From: Hyphomicrobiales bacterium | Lineage (GTDB): Bacteria > Pseudomonadota > Alphaproteobacteria > Rhizobiales > Rhizobiaceae | Reading direction: 5' to 3' | Assembly: GCA_900468805.1 (NCBI GenBank) | Contig: UEIF01000042.1 | Span: 62,001 to 126,000, forward strand | Length of the DNA: 64,000 nt | Shown here: positions 16,950 through 26,758 of the stretch, piece by piece | How positions within the stretch are numbered: the stretch's first letter is position 1 | Layout: every line of letters starts with the position of its first letter | Notes under the pieces: model-generated | Seen by the model: only the letters and a program-made list of their open reading frames with translations | The model's database searches: none | What the model was told of the DNA's origin: nothing | Made by a program: the position numbers and the translations under genes

Positions 16950-17588
16950 CTAGATTTCGGGACGGACAAAATCGAGTGTCTCAGAATCCATCACCCAGAG
17001 CTCACCTGTCGAGATATCGAACCAGGCACCGTGAAGCGCCAGTTTGCCCTCTTCCTCGAGAACCTTGATTTCGGGGAAAGTCCTGAGATTGTTGATCGAG
17101 TTACGGATCGAAACCCGCTCCAGCGCAGTCTGCCGTTCGCCCTGCGTCATCACGTCATTGCTGCCGATCTGTTCGGCGGCGGGACGAACGAGCGACATCC
17201 AACGGCCGATGAAATCGCCCTGCGACAAAGGCTCGGCGTCCGGATCGAGCGCGGCGCGGATACCGCCACAGCGGCCGTGGCCCATGACGACGATATTCTG
17301 GACCTTCAGAGCCTGAACCGCAAATTCGAGCGCCGCCGACGTCGAATGGAAGTGACCATCCGGCTCATAGGGTGGCACCAGGTTGGCAACATTGCGGATC
17401 ACGAAGAGTTCACCTGGTCCAGCATCAAAGATCAGTTCGGGAGCCGCGCGAGAGTCTGAACAGGCAATCATGAGCGTTGTCGGGTTCTGCCCATTTTCCG
17501 CAAGCTGCCGATACCGATCTCGGGCATCGGCATAGCGCCCGTTCATGAAGTTGCGATAACCGTCCAGAAGGGAGTTGGGAAAGCTCAT
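16950..17588 (-). CDS. Beta-class carbonic anhydrase
   Basis: About 212 residues. The zinc ligands and the Asp-Arg dyad lie in ACSDSRAAP (Cys near 43) and GHGRCGG (His and Cys near 104-107). It interconverts CO2 and bicarbonate in the cytoplasm. There is no signal peptide. Two adjacent ATGs exist; AAGGG at 17593-17597 favours the second (17588). Length is typical for the rhizobial/E. coli Can-like group. It is followed downstream on the same strand by the diguanylate cyclase's upstream region, with no sign of a shared operon. Confidence 0.93.
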   Translation of the reverse strand: MSFPNSLLDGYRNFMNGRYADARDRYRQLAENGQNPTTLMIACSDSRAAPELIFDAGPGELFVIRNVANLVPPYEPDGHFHSTSAALEFAVQALKVQNIVVMGHGRCGGIRAALDPDAEPLSQGDFIGRWMSLVRPAAEQIGSNDVMTQGERQTALERVSIRNSINNLRTFPEIKVLEEEGKLALHGAWFDISTGELWVMDSETLDFVRPEI

Positions 17589-17651
17589 CATACCCTTGGA
17601 TTACAGCGCGGCGAACCCAAGATCAACTGCTGCACTGCAAAAGCGTGAAGC

Positions 17652-18527
17652 CTATTTCTTCCGTCGCTGGGCCGGGTGGACAAGGTGACGCATCTGTACC
17701 ATCGCCATGGGTGTCGAAAGGCTGGAGGCATCGCTTGCCAGCATCAATTCGTTGCTGCCTCGCTTGACGGCGCGTGCCAGCACTTCGAACACACTTGCCG
17801 TCGCAAGCTGCAGCGCCTTTTCATCCTCCATGCCCGATAGCAGGCGGGACAGGAAAAGGGCAGCGAGCAGGTCGCCGAGCCCGTTCGGCGGGTTCTCGAC
17901 GACACGATGTTCGGCAAGCAAGGCATGCTTTCCGGAGAGATAGAGATTGCCGGTACCGCCCGCCATCATCGGCACCGCGGATGTAACCAGCATGCGTGAG
18001 GGACCGAGCGCAAGTGCGGCTTCCATGACCGCGCTGTTGTCATCGAGCGCGGCGCCCGAAAGCCAGGCAAGTTCGTAGCGGTTCGGCGTTGCGAGCGAGG
18101 CGATCGGTATCAGGTGGTCACGGATCGCCTCGGCTGTCGCTTCCGGCACGTAGAGGCCGCCGAGATCGCCCATGACTGGATCGCAGACGTAGAGCAGTTC
18201 CGGGTTATTTTCGCGCAGGGATGCAACGAGTTTCGCGACGGAGCGGGCCTGGGCAGCGTTGCCAAAATAACCCGACAGGACAGCCTTGACCTCGCCGATC
18301 CACGGCGCACGGATGAGATCGTCGATCGCCGCATCGAAATCGGCCTCTGCGAAGGTGAGGCGTGTCGAACGGCCGTGACCGGGATGCCAAGGCAACACGA
18401 TCGTCGGCAGCGCCCAGACCTGGTGGCCGAGCGTTTCCAGCGCGAAGACCGCGGCGCGGTTTCCAACCGACCCCCGTACGACATGGCTGGAGATGACGAT
18501 GACTGCGCCTGATGCGTTTTCCGACAT
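17652..18527 (-). CDS. pdxY: Pyridoxal kinase
   Basis: A 291-residue ribokinase-fold enzyme that phosphorylates pyridoxal in the B6 salvage pathway. Signatures: SSHVVRGSVGNRAA near residue 13-26, the flexible loop LPWHPGHG, the CDPVMGD segment near 115, and a C-terminal anion hole in PPNGLGDLLAALF (GLGD in place of GTGD). It starts 278 bases from and diverges from the NAD-GDH gene, so the gap between them holds both promoters. Confidence 0.92.
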   Translation of the reverse strand: MSENASGAVIVISSHVVRGSVGNRAAVFALETLGHQVWALPTIVLPWHPGHGRSTRLTFAEADFDAAIDDLIRAPWIGEVKAVLSGYFGNAAQARSVAKLVASLRENNPELLYVCDPVMGDLGGLYVPEATAEAIRDHLIPIASLATPNRYELAWLSGAALDDNSAVMEAALALGPSRMLVTSAVPMMAGGTGNLYLSGKHALLAEHRVVENPPNGLGDLLAALFLSRLLSGMEDEKALQLATASVFEVLARAVKRGSNELMLASDASSLSTPMAMVQMRHLVHPAQRRKK

Positions 18528-18670
18528 GGCATCCGATTCCGAATTTCGACCGCCGTTGATGATCTTTTTGACGAGGCGCTGTCAACCATTCTTCATGCGA
18601 GCGTGGAAATGTGCAGCGGGTCGGAAAAGCCAGATAAGGACGCCTTGCAGTCCATCGGCACAAAACGACC

Positions 18671-18755
18671 CGAAAACTTTCGAAATCTCTCATCAGCACC
18701 GTCAAAAAAGAACGAAAACTACTTTTCGAAGCCCTCTTTTAAGGATTCTTTCGAA
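18671..18755. promoter_or_regulatory. Inverted-repeat cluster upstream of NAD-GDH
   Basis: Two inverted repeats, CGAAA-AC-TTTCG (18671-18682) and CGAAAA-CTAC-TTTTCG (18713-18728), and a third half-like TTTCGAAG (18749-18756) lie 50-135 bases before the gdh ATG. The shared CGAAA...TTTCG core suggests operator copies for one regulator; which one is unknown. Confidence 0.4.
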
Positions 18756-18804
18756 GAGCCTTCTGCTAACTTGCCCACATCAAAACAAATCGGGGGGATG
18801 ATCC

Positions 18805-21800
18805 ATGGCCGCCAGAAACAATCCGAAACGGGAAAAACAGATCGAGAGCGCGCGCAAGATCGCCGCCGCGACCGGCGAGCCCCATCTCGATCCCGAATTC
18901 CTCTTTGGCCGCGCAAGCGGCGACGACCTCGACCTCTACACACCGGAAATGCTTGCGCTTTCCGCCGTGCACTCGGCAGCCGAGCTCGCCGCCTGGAACG
19001 GCAAAACGCCGCGTGTCAGTATCGACACGGTCGCCGACGTCACCCCCGATGGCGTCGCAATCTCCATCCTTTCGGTGACCGATCACAACAAGCCCTTCCT
19101 CTACGAATCCGTCATGGGCGAGGTGACCAGCACCTACCGCGACATCTACATGGCAGTTCATCCGATCCTGATCCTGGAAGAAGGCAAGGCTCCGGAACTC
19201 TATTCCGCCGATGTGCCGAGCGATCCGGCAAAGCGGGTGAGCCATATCCAGCTTCACATTTCGCCGCTCAGCCCCTCCCAGGCCGCCGACCTGATCAAGC
19301 GGATCAAGGCAGTGCTCGAGCAGGTAGAGCTTGCCGTTTCCGACTGGAAGCCGATGCTTGCCCGCGTCGATGAGGTGATTTCAGAGCTTTCGAATTACAG
19401 TGCCAGCCGCAAGAAAGCCGACCGCGACGAGGCGATCGCCTTCCTGACCTGGCTGCACGACGAGAACTTCACCTTCCTCGGCATGCGCGACTACGTCTAT
19501 TCCGGCAAGGGTCCCGATTCCAAGGTCGAACGTGACAAGGGAACAGGCCTCGGCATACTCTCCAACCCCGAGGTTCTTGTTCTGCGCACCGGCAAGGACG
19601 CCGTGACGACGACACCCGAAATTCTCGCCTTCCTCGATGGTCCCGATTTCCTGATCGTCACCAAAGCCAACGTGAAATCCACGGTCCATCGCCGCGCCTA
19701 CATGGATTATGTCGGCGTCAAGCGCTTCGACGCACAGGGCAACGTAACGGGGGAACTCCGCATCGTCGGCCTGTTCACCTCGACTGCTTACACTTCCTCT
19801 GCCAGCGAAATTCCGTTGCTGCGGTCCAAGATCGAAAAGGTGAAGGAGCATTTCGGCTTCGACCCGATGAGCCACTCGGGCCGCATGCTCGACAACACCC
19901 TGGAATCCTATCCGCGTGACGATCTCTTTCAGATCGATACGCCGCTGCTCGCGACCTTTGCAGAGCAGATCAATGACCTCGCCGATCGCCCGCGCGTGCG
20001 GGTGCTGCCGCGCATCGACCATTTCGACCGTTTCGTCTCGGTCATCATCTTCGTACCGCGCGAGGAATATGACTCGATCGTGCGTGAACGCATCGGTGCC
20101 TATCTGAAAACCGCCTATGATGGCCGTGTTTCCGCCTATTATCCGGCCTTCCCGGAAGGCGGTGTGGCGCGCGTGCATTTCATCATCGGCCGCTCGGGCG
20201 GTAAGACGCCGCGCATCCATCAGGCCAAGCTCGAGGAGACGATCCGCCAGATCACCGCGCGCTGGGACAGCCGCTTCGAGATGCTCGCCGGCCCCAAGGC
20301 GCCGAAGCTCGGCGTCAGCAACGCCTTTCAGGAAGCCTTCACGCCGGATGAAGCGGTCGGCGATCTGCCCGACATCGCCGCATGCGCCGCAGGCGAGCCG
20401 ATCCGCATCGAATTCTACTATCGCCAGGACGATGAACGCGGCCGCATTCTGTCGCTGAAGATCTTCCATAGCGGCGAGCAGCTGCCGCTGTCGCGCCGCG
20501 TGCCTCTACTCGAAAACCTCGGCTTCAACGTCCTGAGCGAACGGACCTTCGATATCGAAATTCCGGCCACCGACAGCGCCATCAACATCGTCGTGCTGCA
20601 CGACATGGAACTCGAGGCTCGCAGCGGTGCGGACATTGACCTCGCACGTTTTGGCGCACCGCTCGAAGAGGCCTTCGTCGCAGCCTTCAGCGACACGATC
20701 GACAATGACAGCTTCAACCGGCTGATCCTGTCGGCCGGTCTCTCGGCCCGCGAGGTTAGTGTGCTGCGCGCCTATGCGCGCTATCTGCGCCAGGCCGGCA
20801 TCGCCTATTCGCAGGATTATATCGCAACCACCCTCGACAAATATCCTGTTATCGCCGCTTCGATCTTCCGCCTGTTCCACGACACGCTCGATACGAAGCT
20901 GTCGGAAAAGGCGCGTATCAAGAAGCTCGCCGAACTGCATCGGGCAATCGAAGCCGAGCTTGCCGACGTGCCGAGCCTGGATGACGACCGTATCCTGCGC
21001 CGCTATGTCAATATCGTCGATGCAACGCTACGCACCAATTATTTCCAGCGCAATGCCGATGGGACACCGAAGGCGATGCTCGCCTTCAAGCTTGACCCGC
21101 ACTTGGTGGATGGCCTGCCGGAACCGAAGCCCTTCCGCGAAATCTTCGTCTACGGCGTGGAAGTAGAAGGGGTGCACCTGCGCTTCGGCCGCGTCGCCCG
21201 TGGCGGCCTGCGCTGGTCGGACCGCGCCGAGGACTACCGCACCGAAGTTCTGGGTCTCGTGAAGGCGCAGCAGGTCAAGAACGCCGTGATCGTGCCCGTC
21301 GGCGCAAAAGGTGGTTTCTATCCCAAGAAACTCCCGGTCGGTGGCAGCCGCGATGAGATCTTCAATGCAGGCAGGGAAGCCTACAAGACCTATATCCGTA
21401 CGCTGCTTTCCATCACTGACAACATTTCCGGCGCCGATATCCTCCCGCCTGACAATACCGTGCGTCTCGATGGCGATGACCCCTATTTCGTCGTCGCTGC
21501 CGACAAGGGTACGGCAACCTTTTCCGACACCGCCAATGCCCTTGCTCAGGAAGCGGGCTTCTGGCTGGACGACGCCTTCGCTTCGGGTGGTTCGGCCGGT
21601 TACGACCACAAGAAAATGGGCATCACCGCCCGTGGCGCCTGGGAAACGGTGAAACGCCACTTCCGCGAAATGGACATCGATATCCAGACGACACCCTTTA
21701 CGGTTGCCGGCGTCGGCGACATGTCGGGTGACGTTTTCGGCAACGGCATGCTGCTCTCGCCGAAGATCAGGCTGATCGCCGCTTTCGATCATCGCGACAT

Positions 21801-23583
21801 CGTCATCGACCCCGACCCGGATATGGAAAAGACGCTTCGTGAGCGCCAGCGCCTGTTCAACCTTCCGCGCTCGAGCTGGCAGGACTTCGACAAGTCCGTG
21901 CTCTCGAAAGGCGCCATGATCATCTCGCGCTCGGCAAAGTCGGTTACGCTGACACCGGAGGCTGTAGCGGCAATCGGCATCGACAAGGCGGTCGCCACGC
22001 CCTTCGAGATCATGACGGCGATCCTGAAGAGCCCAGTCGACCTGCTCTGGTTTGGCGGCATCGGCACTTACGTAAAGGCCGCGTCGGAAACCGATGCGGA
22101 AGTGGGTGACCGCGCCAACGATCCGATCCGCATTACGGCCGACGAAGTGCGCGCCAAGGTAATCGGCGAAGGCGCCAATCTGGGCGTCACGCAGAAGGGC
22201 CGCATTGCCTATGGCCTGAAGGGCGGACGCAGCAATTCCGATGCTATCGACAACTCCGCCGGCGTCAACACGTCGGACGTCGAGGTCAACATCAAGATCG
22301 CGCTGGCAAACGCCATGCATGAACAGCGCCTCAGCCGGGCAAAGCGCGACCAGCTTCTCGGCAGCATGACCGATGAAGTGGCCGGCCTCGTGCTGCGCAA
22401 CAACTACCTGCAGTCCCTGGCGATCTCGCTGACATCCCGCAAGGGAACGGCAAACGGCCTGGAACTCGGCCGTTTCATGAGCGTGCTGGAAGCGGCCGGA
22501 CAACTGAACCGCAAGGTCGAGACGCTTCCTGACGACGCCTCGTTGTCCGAACGTTACACGGCCGGACGGCCGCTGACGCGCCCCGAGATCGGCGTGCTGC
22601 TCTCCTATGCCAAGATCGTGCTCTTCGACGCGCTGATCGCCAGTGAATTGCCTGATGACCCTTATTTCGTCAGCACGCTCTTCAACTACTTCCCGGCCAA
22701 GATGCAGAAGTCGAACGCATCCGACATCGACACTCACCGGCTGAAGCGGGAAATCGTCGCGACTGTCCTCGCAAATGAGGCGATCAACCGCGGCGGGCCG
22801 GGCTTTGCCGTGAGCATGATTGATGCCACAGCGGCCTCTGCCTCTGAGGTCGTGCGCGCTGCGATCGTCGCCCGTGACGGCTTTGATCTCAACCGGCTAT
22901 GGGCCGAAACCGATGCCTTGGACAACAAGGTTTCCGGCGAGGTCCAGAACCGGATTTACGAGGAAATCACCAATAGCTTCACCGTGCTGACGCGTCTGCT
23001 GCTGAAGACCGGCATGACCCGAGACGGTATGGCTGAAATCATTAGCCGGCTGCAGGCTGCTCTGAAAAAGCTCAAACCAGCCTTTGCGGAGCAGGCGGCG
23101 GCCGAAGTCTCAGCGCGCCAGCAGGAGTACCAACAGGCCGGCCTGCCGGAAAAACTGGCTGCAGAAATTGCAGCCCTGCCGACCCTCGCCCTCGTGCCGG
23201 AAATAATGCAGATCGCTGAACGGACCGGCGAGGCGCTACCGCGTGCAGCCGAAAACTACTTTGCCGTCACCCGGACCTTTCGCGTCGGCCGGCTGCTTGC
23301 TGCGGGCAACCGCATCATTACGTCGGACCACTATGAAAACCTCGCGCTTGCCCGCAGCATCGACCAGATCGCCAGCGCTCGTCGCGATATCGTGATCTCC
23401 GCACTTTCCGATCACGGCAAGGAAAAGCAGCCGGTGCAGGCCTGGCATGCGCAGGACAGGGTGCGCATCAACCGCATCGTCGAGGAACTTGCGAGCCTCA
23501 GTGATGGCGCCGATCCGAATCTTGCACGCATCACTGTTGCCGCAGGCATCCTGACCGATCTTGCGCGCGACCGGGCGAGATGA
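18805..23583 (+). CDS. NAD-specific glutamate dehydrogenase, large (about 180 kDa) type
   Basis: A 1592-residue enzyme of the L_180 GDH family (Streptomyces/Pseudomonas/Caulobacter type), oxidatively deaminating glutamate to 2-oxoglutarate and ammonium with NAD+. The long N-terminal half (about 1-720) holds ACT-like regulatory modules. The catalytic Lys segment PVGAKGGFYPKK lies near 831-842 and the dinucleotide-binding core near 1000-1200. A helical C-terminal domain ends the protein. GGGGGG before the ATG serves as ribosome site. The start of the UMF1 carrier frame overlaps its stop. It would supply carbon from amino acids; in relatives this class is allosterically tuned by amino acids. Confidence 0.96.
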   Translation: MAARNNPKREKQIESARKIAAATGEPHLDPEFLFGRASGDDLDLYTPEMLALSAVHSAAELAAWNGKTPRVSIDTVADVTPDGVAISILSVTDHNKPFLYESVMGEVTSTYRDIYMAVHPILILEEGKAPELYSADVPSDPAKRVSHIQLHISPLSPSQAADLIKRIKAVLEQVELAVSDWKPMLARVDEVISELSNYSASRKKADRDEAIAFLTWLHDENFTFLGMRDYVYSGKGPDSKVERDKGTGLGILSNPEVLVLRTGKDAVTTTPEILAFLDGPDFLIVTKANVKSTVHRRAYMDYVGVKRFDAQGNVTGELRIVGLFTSTAYTSSASEIPLLRSKIEKVKEHFGFDPMSHSGRMLDNTLESYPRDDLFQIDTPLLATFAEQINDLADRPRVRVLPRIDHFDRFVSVIIFVPREEYDSIVRERIGAYLKTAYDGRVSAYYPAFPEGGVARVHFIIGRSGGKTPRIHQAKLEETIRQITARWDSRFEMLAGPKAPKLGVSNAFQEAFTPDEAVGDLPDIAACAAGEPIRIEFYYRQDDERGRILSLKIFHSGEQLPLSRRVPLLENLGFNVLSERTFDIEIPATDSAINIVVLHDMELEARSGADIDLARFGAPLEEAFVAAFSDTIDNDSFNRLILSAGLSAREVSVLRAYARYLRQAGIAYSQDYIATTLDKYPVIAASIFRLFHDTLDTKLSEKARIKKLAELHRAIEAELADVPSLDDDRILRRYVNIVDATLRTNYFQRNADGTPKAMLAFKLDPHLVDGLPEPKPFREIFVYGVEVEGVHLRFGRVARGGLRWSDRAEDYRTEVLGLVKAQQVKNAVIVPVGAKGGFYPKKLPVGGSRDEIFNAGREAYKTYIRTLLSITDNISGADILPPDNTVRLDGDDPYFVVAADKGTATFSDTANALAQEAGFWLDDAFASGGSAGYDHKKMGITARGAWETVKRHFREMDIDIQTTPFTVAGVGDMSGDVFGNGMLLSPKIRLIAAFDHRDIVIDPDPDMEKTLRERQRLFNLPRSSWQDFDKSVLSKGAMIISRSAKSVTLTPEAVAAIGIDKAVATPFEIMTAILKSPVDLLWFGGIGTYVKAASETDAEVGDRANDPIRITADEVRAKVIGEGANLGVTQKGRIAYGLKGGRSNSDAIDNSAGVNTSDVEVNIKIALANAMHEQRLSRAKRDQLLGSMTDEVAGLVLRNNYLQSLAISLTSRKGTANGLELGRFMSVLEAAGQLNRKVETLPDDASLSERYTAGRPLTRPEIGVLLSYAKIVLFDALIASELPDDPYFVSTLFNYFPAKMQKSNASDIDTHRLKREIVATVLANEAINRGGPGFAVSMIDATAASASEVVRAAIVARDGFDLNRLWAETDALDNKVSGEVQNRIYEEITNSFTVLTRLLLKTGMTRDGMAEIISRLQAALKKLKPAFAEQAAAEVSARQQEYQQAGLPEKLAAEIAALPTLALVPEIMQIAERTGEALPRAAENYFAVTRTFRVGRLLAAGNRIITSDHYENLALARSIDQIASARRDIVISALSDHGKEKQPVQAWHAQDRVRINRIVEELASLSDGADPNLARITVAAGILTDLARDRAR

Positions 23584-23599
23584 GACAGTCCGCCCCAAA

Positions 23600-23605
23600 A
23601 AGGAG
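23600..23605 (+). promoter_or_regulatory. Shine-Dalgarno supporting a TTG start
   Basis: AAGGAG lies seven bases before the in-frame TTG at 23613. The upstream ATG at 23580, which overlaps the gdh stop, has no comparable site. Confidence 0.55.
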
Positions 23606-23612
23606 CGGACGC

Positions 23613-24998
23613 TTGAATCGCATTGACTGGACAGGAACGCAGCCGCCGAAAGCCACGGAGAAGGGCATATGGGGCTGGATGCTCTTCGATTGGGCGGCCC
23701 AGCCTTTCTTCACCGTGGTGACTACCTTCATTTTCGGTCCCTACTTCGTCTCGCGGCTGACGACCGATCCGGTCGCCGCCCAGACGATGTGGAGCAATAT
23801 GGCGACGATCTCCTCTGTTATCATCGCCATCCTGTCTCCGGTATTGGGCTCCATTGCCGACCAGTCCGGCGCACGCAAACCCTGGATCGCCTTCTTCGCC
23901 GTCATCAAGATCGTGAGCCTCTGCTGCCTCTGGTTTGCGGCGCCCGGTTCGCCGATCATCTATCCCGTCATCTTCATGATCCTCGCCTCGATTTCGGCGG
24001 AGTTTTCGATCGTCTTCAACGATTCCATGATGCCCCGCCTTGTCAGCAAGGATGAGGTGGGCAGGCTTTCCAACACCGCCTGGGGTCTCGGCTATCTCGG
24101 CGGCATGATTGTGCTGATCGCTGTCGTGGCACTGCTGGCCGGCAGCCTTGAAGGCGGCAAGACCATTCTGGGTCTCGATCCTCTCTTCGGTCTCGATCCT
24201 CACACCGGCGAAGACGCACGCATCACCGGGCCGATCTCAGCCGTCTGGTATCTGATCTTCATCCTGCCGATGTTTTTCTTCACGCCGGATGCCCGCAAAG
24301 GCCTGCCTTTCGGCTTCGCCGTGCGCTTCGGCCTCAAGGAATTGCGCAATACGCTCGGTGAGCTGAAGACACGCCGCAGTATCCGGACTTTCCTCATTGC
24401 CCGGATGATCTATCAGGATGGCGTCAACGGCCTGCTGATCCTCGGCGGCGCCTTCGCGGCGGGCATGTTCGGCTGGGCGACGATCGAGATCGGCATCTAC
24501 GGCATCGTCCTCAACATCGTCGCGATCCTCGGCTGCCTGATAGCGGGTCGCATCGACAAGAGCATCGGCTCGAAGACGACCGTCATCATCAGCCTCACTA
24601 TGCTGTTGCTGGCCACGATCGGCATCATCTCCACCGGCCCCGGCTACACCTTCTTCGGATTGATGCCGCTTTCAGTTACCGATAGTGGAGGGCTATTCGG
24701 CACGGCTGCGGAAAAGGCCTACATCCTCTACGGCCTGCTGATCGGCCTTGCCTTTGGACCGGTTCAGGCCTCGTCACGCTCCTATCTGGCCCGCAGCGTC
24801 AGCATCGAGGAAGCCGGCCGCTATTTCGGCATCTATGCTCTCTCCGGCCGCGCCACAAGCTTCATGGCGACGCTGCTGTTTTCGATCGTGACTTATTTGA
24901 CCGGATCAGCGCATCTCGGCATGTCGACGCTGATCCTGTTCCTGGCCGGCGGCCTGGTGCTGCTGGTCCGGACACCTTATCCGGCGGACCGCGCCTAG
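23613..24998 (+). CDS. MFS transporter, UMF1 / Atg22-like family
   Basis: About 461 residues from the TTG start at 23613 (472 from ATG 23580). It has around twelve hydrophobic helices. GWMLFDWAAQPFFTVV near the N-terminus and GSIADQSGARKPWIA (loop 2-3) are typical of Atg22/UMF1 carriers. YGLLIGLAFGPVQASSRSYLAR lies in the second half (given as YGLLIGLAFGPVQASSRS). Yeast Atg22 exports amino acids from the vacuole; bacterial substrates are unknown. Coupling to NAD-GDH suggests, but does not prove, a role in amino acid movement. Confidence 0.88.
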   Translation: MNRIDWTGTQPPKATEKGIWGWMLFDWAAQPFFTVVTTFIFGPYFVSRLTTDPVAAQTMWSNMATISSVIIAILSPVLGSIADQSGARKPWIAFFAVIKIVSLCCLWFAAPGSPIIYPVIFMILASISAEFSIVFNDSMMPRLVSKDEVGRLSNTAWGLGYLGGMIVLIAVVALLAGSLEGGKTILGLDPLFGLDPHTGEDARITGPISAVWYLIFILPMFFFTPDARKGLPFGFAVRFGLKELRNTLGELKTRRSIRTFLIARMIYQDGVNGLLILGGAFAAGMFGWATIEIGIYGIVLNIVAILGCLIAGRIDKSIGSKTTVIISLTMLLLATIGIISTGPGYTFFGLMPLSVTDSGGLFGTAAEKAYILYGLLIGLAFGPVQASSRSYLARSVSIEEAGRYFGIYALSGRATSFMATLLFSIVTYLTGSAHLGMSTLILFLAGGLVLLVRTPYPADRA

Positions 24999-25005
24999 GG
25001 GATTT

Positions 25006-25025
25006 CCCCGGCCGCGAGGCCGGGG
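25006..25025. terminator. GC hairpin between UMF1 gene and purH
   Basis: A perfect 8-bp stem CCCCGGCC / GGCCGGGG with a GCGA loop lies between convergent genes. U-tracts on both sides are poor, so termination activity is uncertain. Confidence 0.5.
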
Positions 25026-25043
25026 TGTATCAGCTACTTCGCT

Positions 25044-26660
25044 TCAGTGGCGGAAATGGCGCATGCCGGTAAAGACCATCGCGACATTGTGTTCGTTTGC
25101 TGCATCGATGACTTCCTGGTCGCGCATCGAGCCGCCCGGCTGGATTACGGCGGTGGCGCCGGCGGCAATCATCGACAGCAGGCCATCAGCGAAAGGCAGG
25201 AAAGCCTCGGAGGCGACGGCCGAACCATGCGTCATCGGAACGGCGAGGCCGAGCGCCTTGGCCGCTTCCTCAGCTTTGAGCGCCGCGATGCGGGCGGAAT
25301 CGACGCGGCTCATCTGACCGGCGCCGATACCTGCCGTCTGGCCGCCCTTGGCATAGACCACGGCATTCGACTTCACATGCTTGCCGACCTTGAAGGCGAA
25401 CTTCATGTCTTCGAGCTCCTGGGCCGTCGGGGCACGCTTGGTGACGATTTTCAGTTCCAGATCCTCGACCATGCCGTTGTCGCGGCTCTGGACGAGCAGG
25501 CCGCCGGAAACGGTCTTGGCAGTGATGCCGGCCGCACGCGCATCCGGCAAGCCGCCGGCCGACAGCAGGCGCAGGTTCGGCTTGCGGGCGACGATCGCCT
25601 TGGCTTCCTCGGTGACGTCAGGGGCGATGATGACCTCGGTGAAGAGCTTGATGATTTCTTCAGCCGTCGCTGCATCGAGCGTCTGGTTCAGCGCGATGAT
25701 GCCGCCGAAAGCGGAAACGGAATCGCAGGCAAGCGCACGCTTGTAGGCTTCCAGAAGCGTCGAACCGGTCGCGACACCACAGGGGTTGGCGTGCTTGATG
25801 ATGGCACAGGCCGGCGACTTCTCCGGCAGGAACTCGGCAACGAGCTCATAGGCCGCATCGGTATCGTTGATGTTGTTATAAGAAAGCTGCTTGCCCTGCA
25901 GCAGGACGGCTGTCGAAACGCCCGGGCGCTTTTCGCCTGTCACGTAGAAGGCGGCCTTCTGGTGCGGGTTTTCACCGTAGCGCATCTCTTCCTTCAGGAC
26001 GCCGCCAATGGTGCGGTGGCGCGGCGTATCGATGGAAAGCGCTTCAGCAAACCAGTTGGAGATGGCAGCGTCATAGGCAGCGGTGCGCGCATAGGCTTTG
26101 GCCGCCATGCGCTGACGGAAGGCATAAATCGTCTTGCCGGCATCGGCCGACAGTTGCTCGGTCAATTCGGCATAGTCTGCCGGGTCGGTAATGACGGTGA
26201 CATAGGCATGGTTTTTCGCCGAAGCGCGGATCATTGCCGGGCCGCCGATATCGATATTCTCCACCGTCGTCGGATAGTCACCGCCAGCCGCACGCACCTC
26301 CTCGAAAGGATAGAGATTGACGACCAACAGGTCGATGCCGTCGATCCCATGGGTCTTCATGGCTTCCTGGTGTTCGGCATCGTCGCGGATCGCCAAGAGG
26401 CCTCCGTGCACCTTGGGATGCAGGGTTTTCACGCGGCCATCCATGATTTCCGGAAACTGCGTCACTTCGGAAACATCGGTCACGGCAAGACCTTCTGCCG
26501 CGATAGCCTTGTAGGTGCCGCCGGTCGACAGCAGGCGCACGCCACGCACTGAAAGCGCGCGGGCAAGTTCGATGATGCCGGCCTTGTCGAAGACAGAGAG
26601 CAGCGCGGTCTTGATCTCGACCTTGTCAGGGGCAGGGATTTTCTTGGAAATGACGGCCAT
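25044..26660 (-). CDS. purH: Bifunctional AICAR formyltransferase / IMP cyclohydrolase
   Basis: 538 residues from ATG 26660, which follows GGAGAAGG. It catalyses the last two steps of IMP synthesis: formylation of AICAR and ring closure. The N-terminal IMPCH (MGS-like) domain shows VFDKAGIIELARAL and STGGTYKAI. The C-terminal AICARFT domain contains YGENPHQKAAFY and the catalytic KHANPCGVA segment. Length matches rhizobial PurH. A longer frame to 26771 has no support. A rhizobial palindromic repeat lies upstream, between purH and the heparinase-like gene. Confidence 0.97.
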   Translation of the reverse strand: MAVISKKIPAPDKVEIKTALLSVFDKAGIIELARALSVRGVRLLSTGGTYKAIAAEGLAVTDVSEVTQFPEIMDGRVKTLHPKVHGGLLAIRDDAEHQEAMKTHGIDGIDLLVVNLYPFEEVRAAGGDYPTTVENIDIGGPAMIRASAKNHAYVTVITDPADYAELTEQLSADAGKTIYAFRQRMAAKAYARTAAYDAAISNWFAEALSIDTPRHRTIGGVLKEEMRYGENPHQKAAFYVTGEKRPGVSTAVLLQGKQLSYNNINDTDAAYELVAEFLPEKSPACAIIKHANPCGVATGSTLLEAYKRALACDSVSAFGGIIALNQTLDAATAEEIIKLFTEVIIAPDVTEEAKAIVARKPNLRLLSAGGLPDARAAGITAKTVSGGLLVQSRDNGMVEDLELKIVTKRAPTAQELEDMKFAFKVGKHVKSNAVVYAKGGQTAGIGAGQMSRVDSARIAALKAEEAAKALGLAVPMTHGSAVASEAFLPFADGLLSMIAAGATAVIQPGGSMRDQEVIDAANEHNVAMVFTGMRHFRH

Positions 26661-26758
26661 GAACCTTCTCCGTTCGGGCTTCGCGGGAGACATCCGGGCA
26701 AGGGATGTTTGATGAGGCCGCGTTAGCACAGCTTGGAGCCGGCGCAAACAGTCACCAA

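Noticed and set aside
21028..22737. 569-codon open frame on the minus strand
   Set aside because: Antisense shadow of the NAD-GDH gene.
25047..26552. 501-codon open frame on the plus strand
   Set aside because: Antisense shadow of purH.
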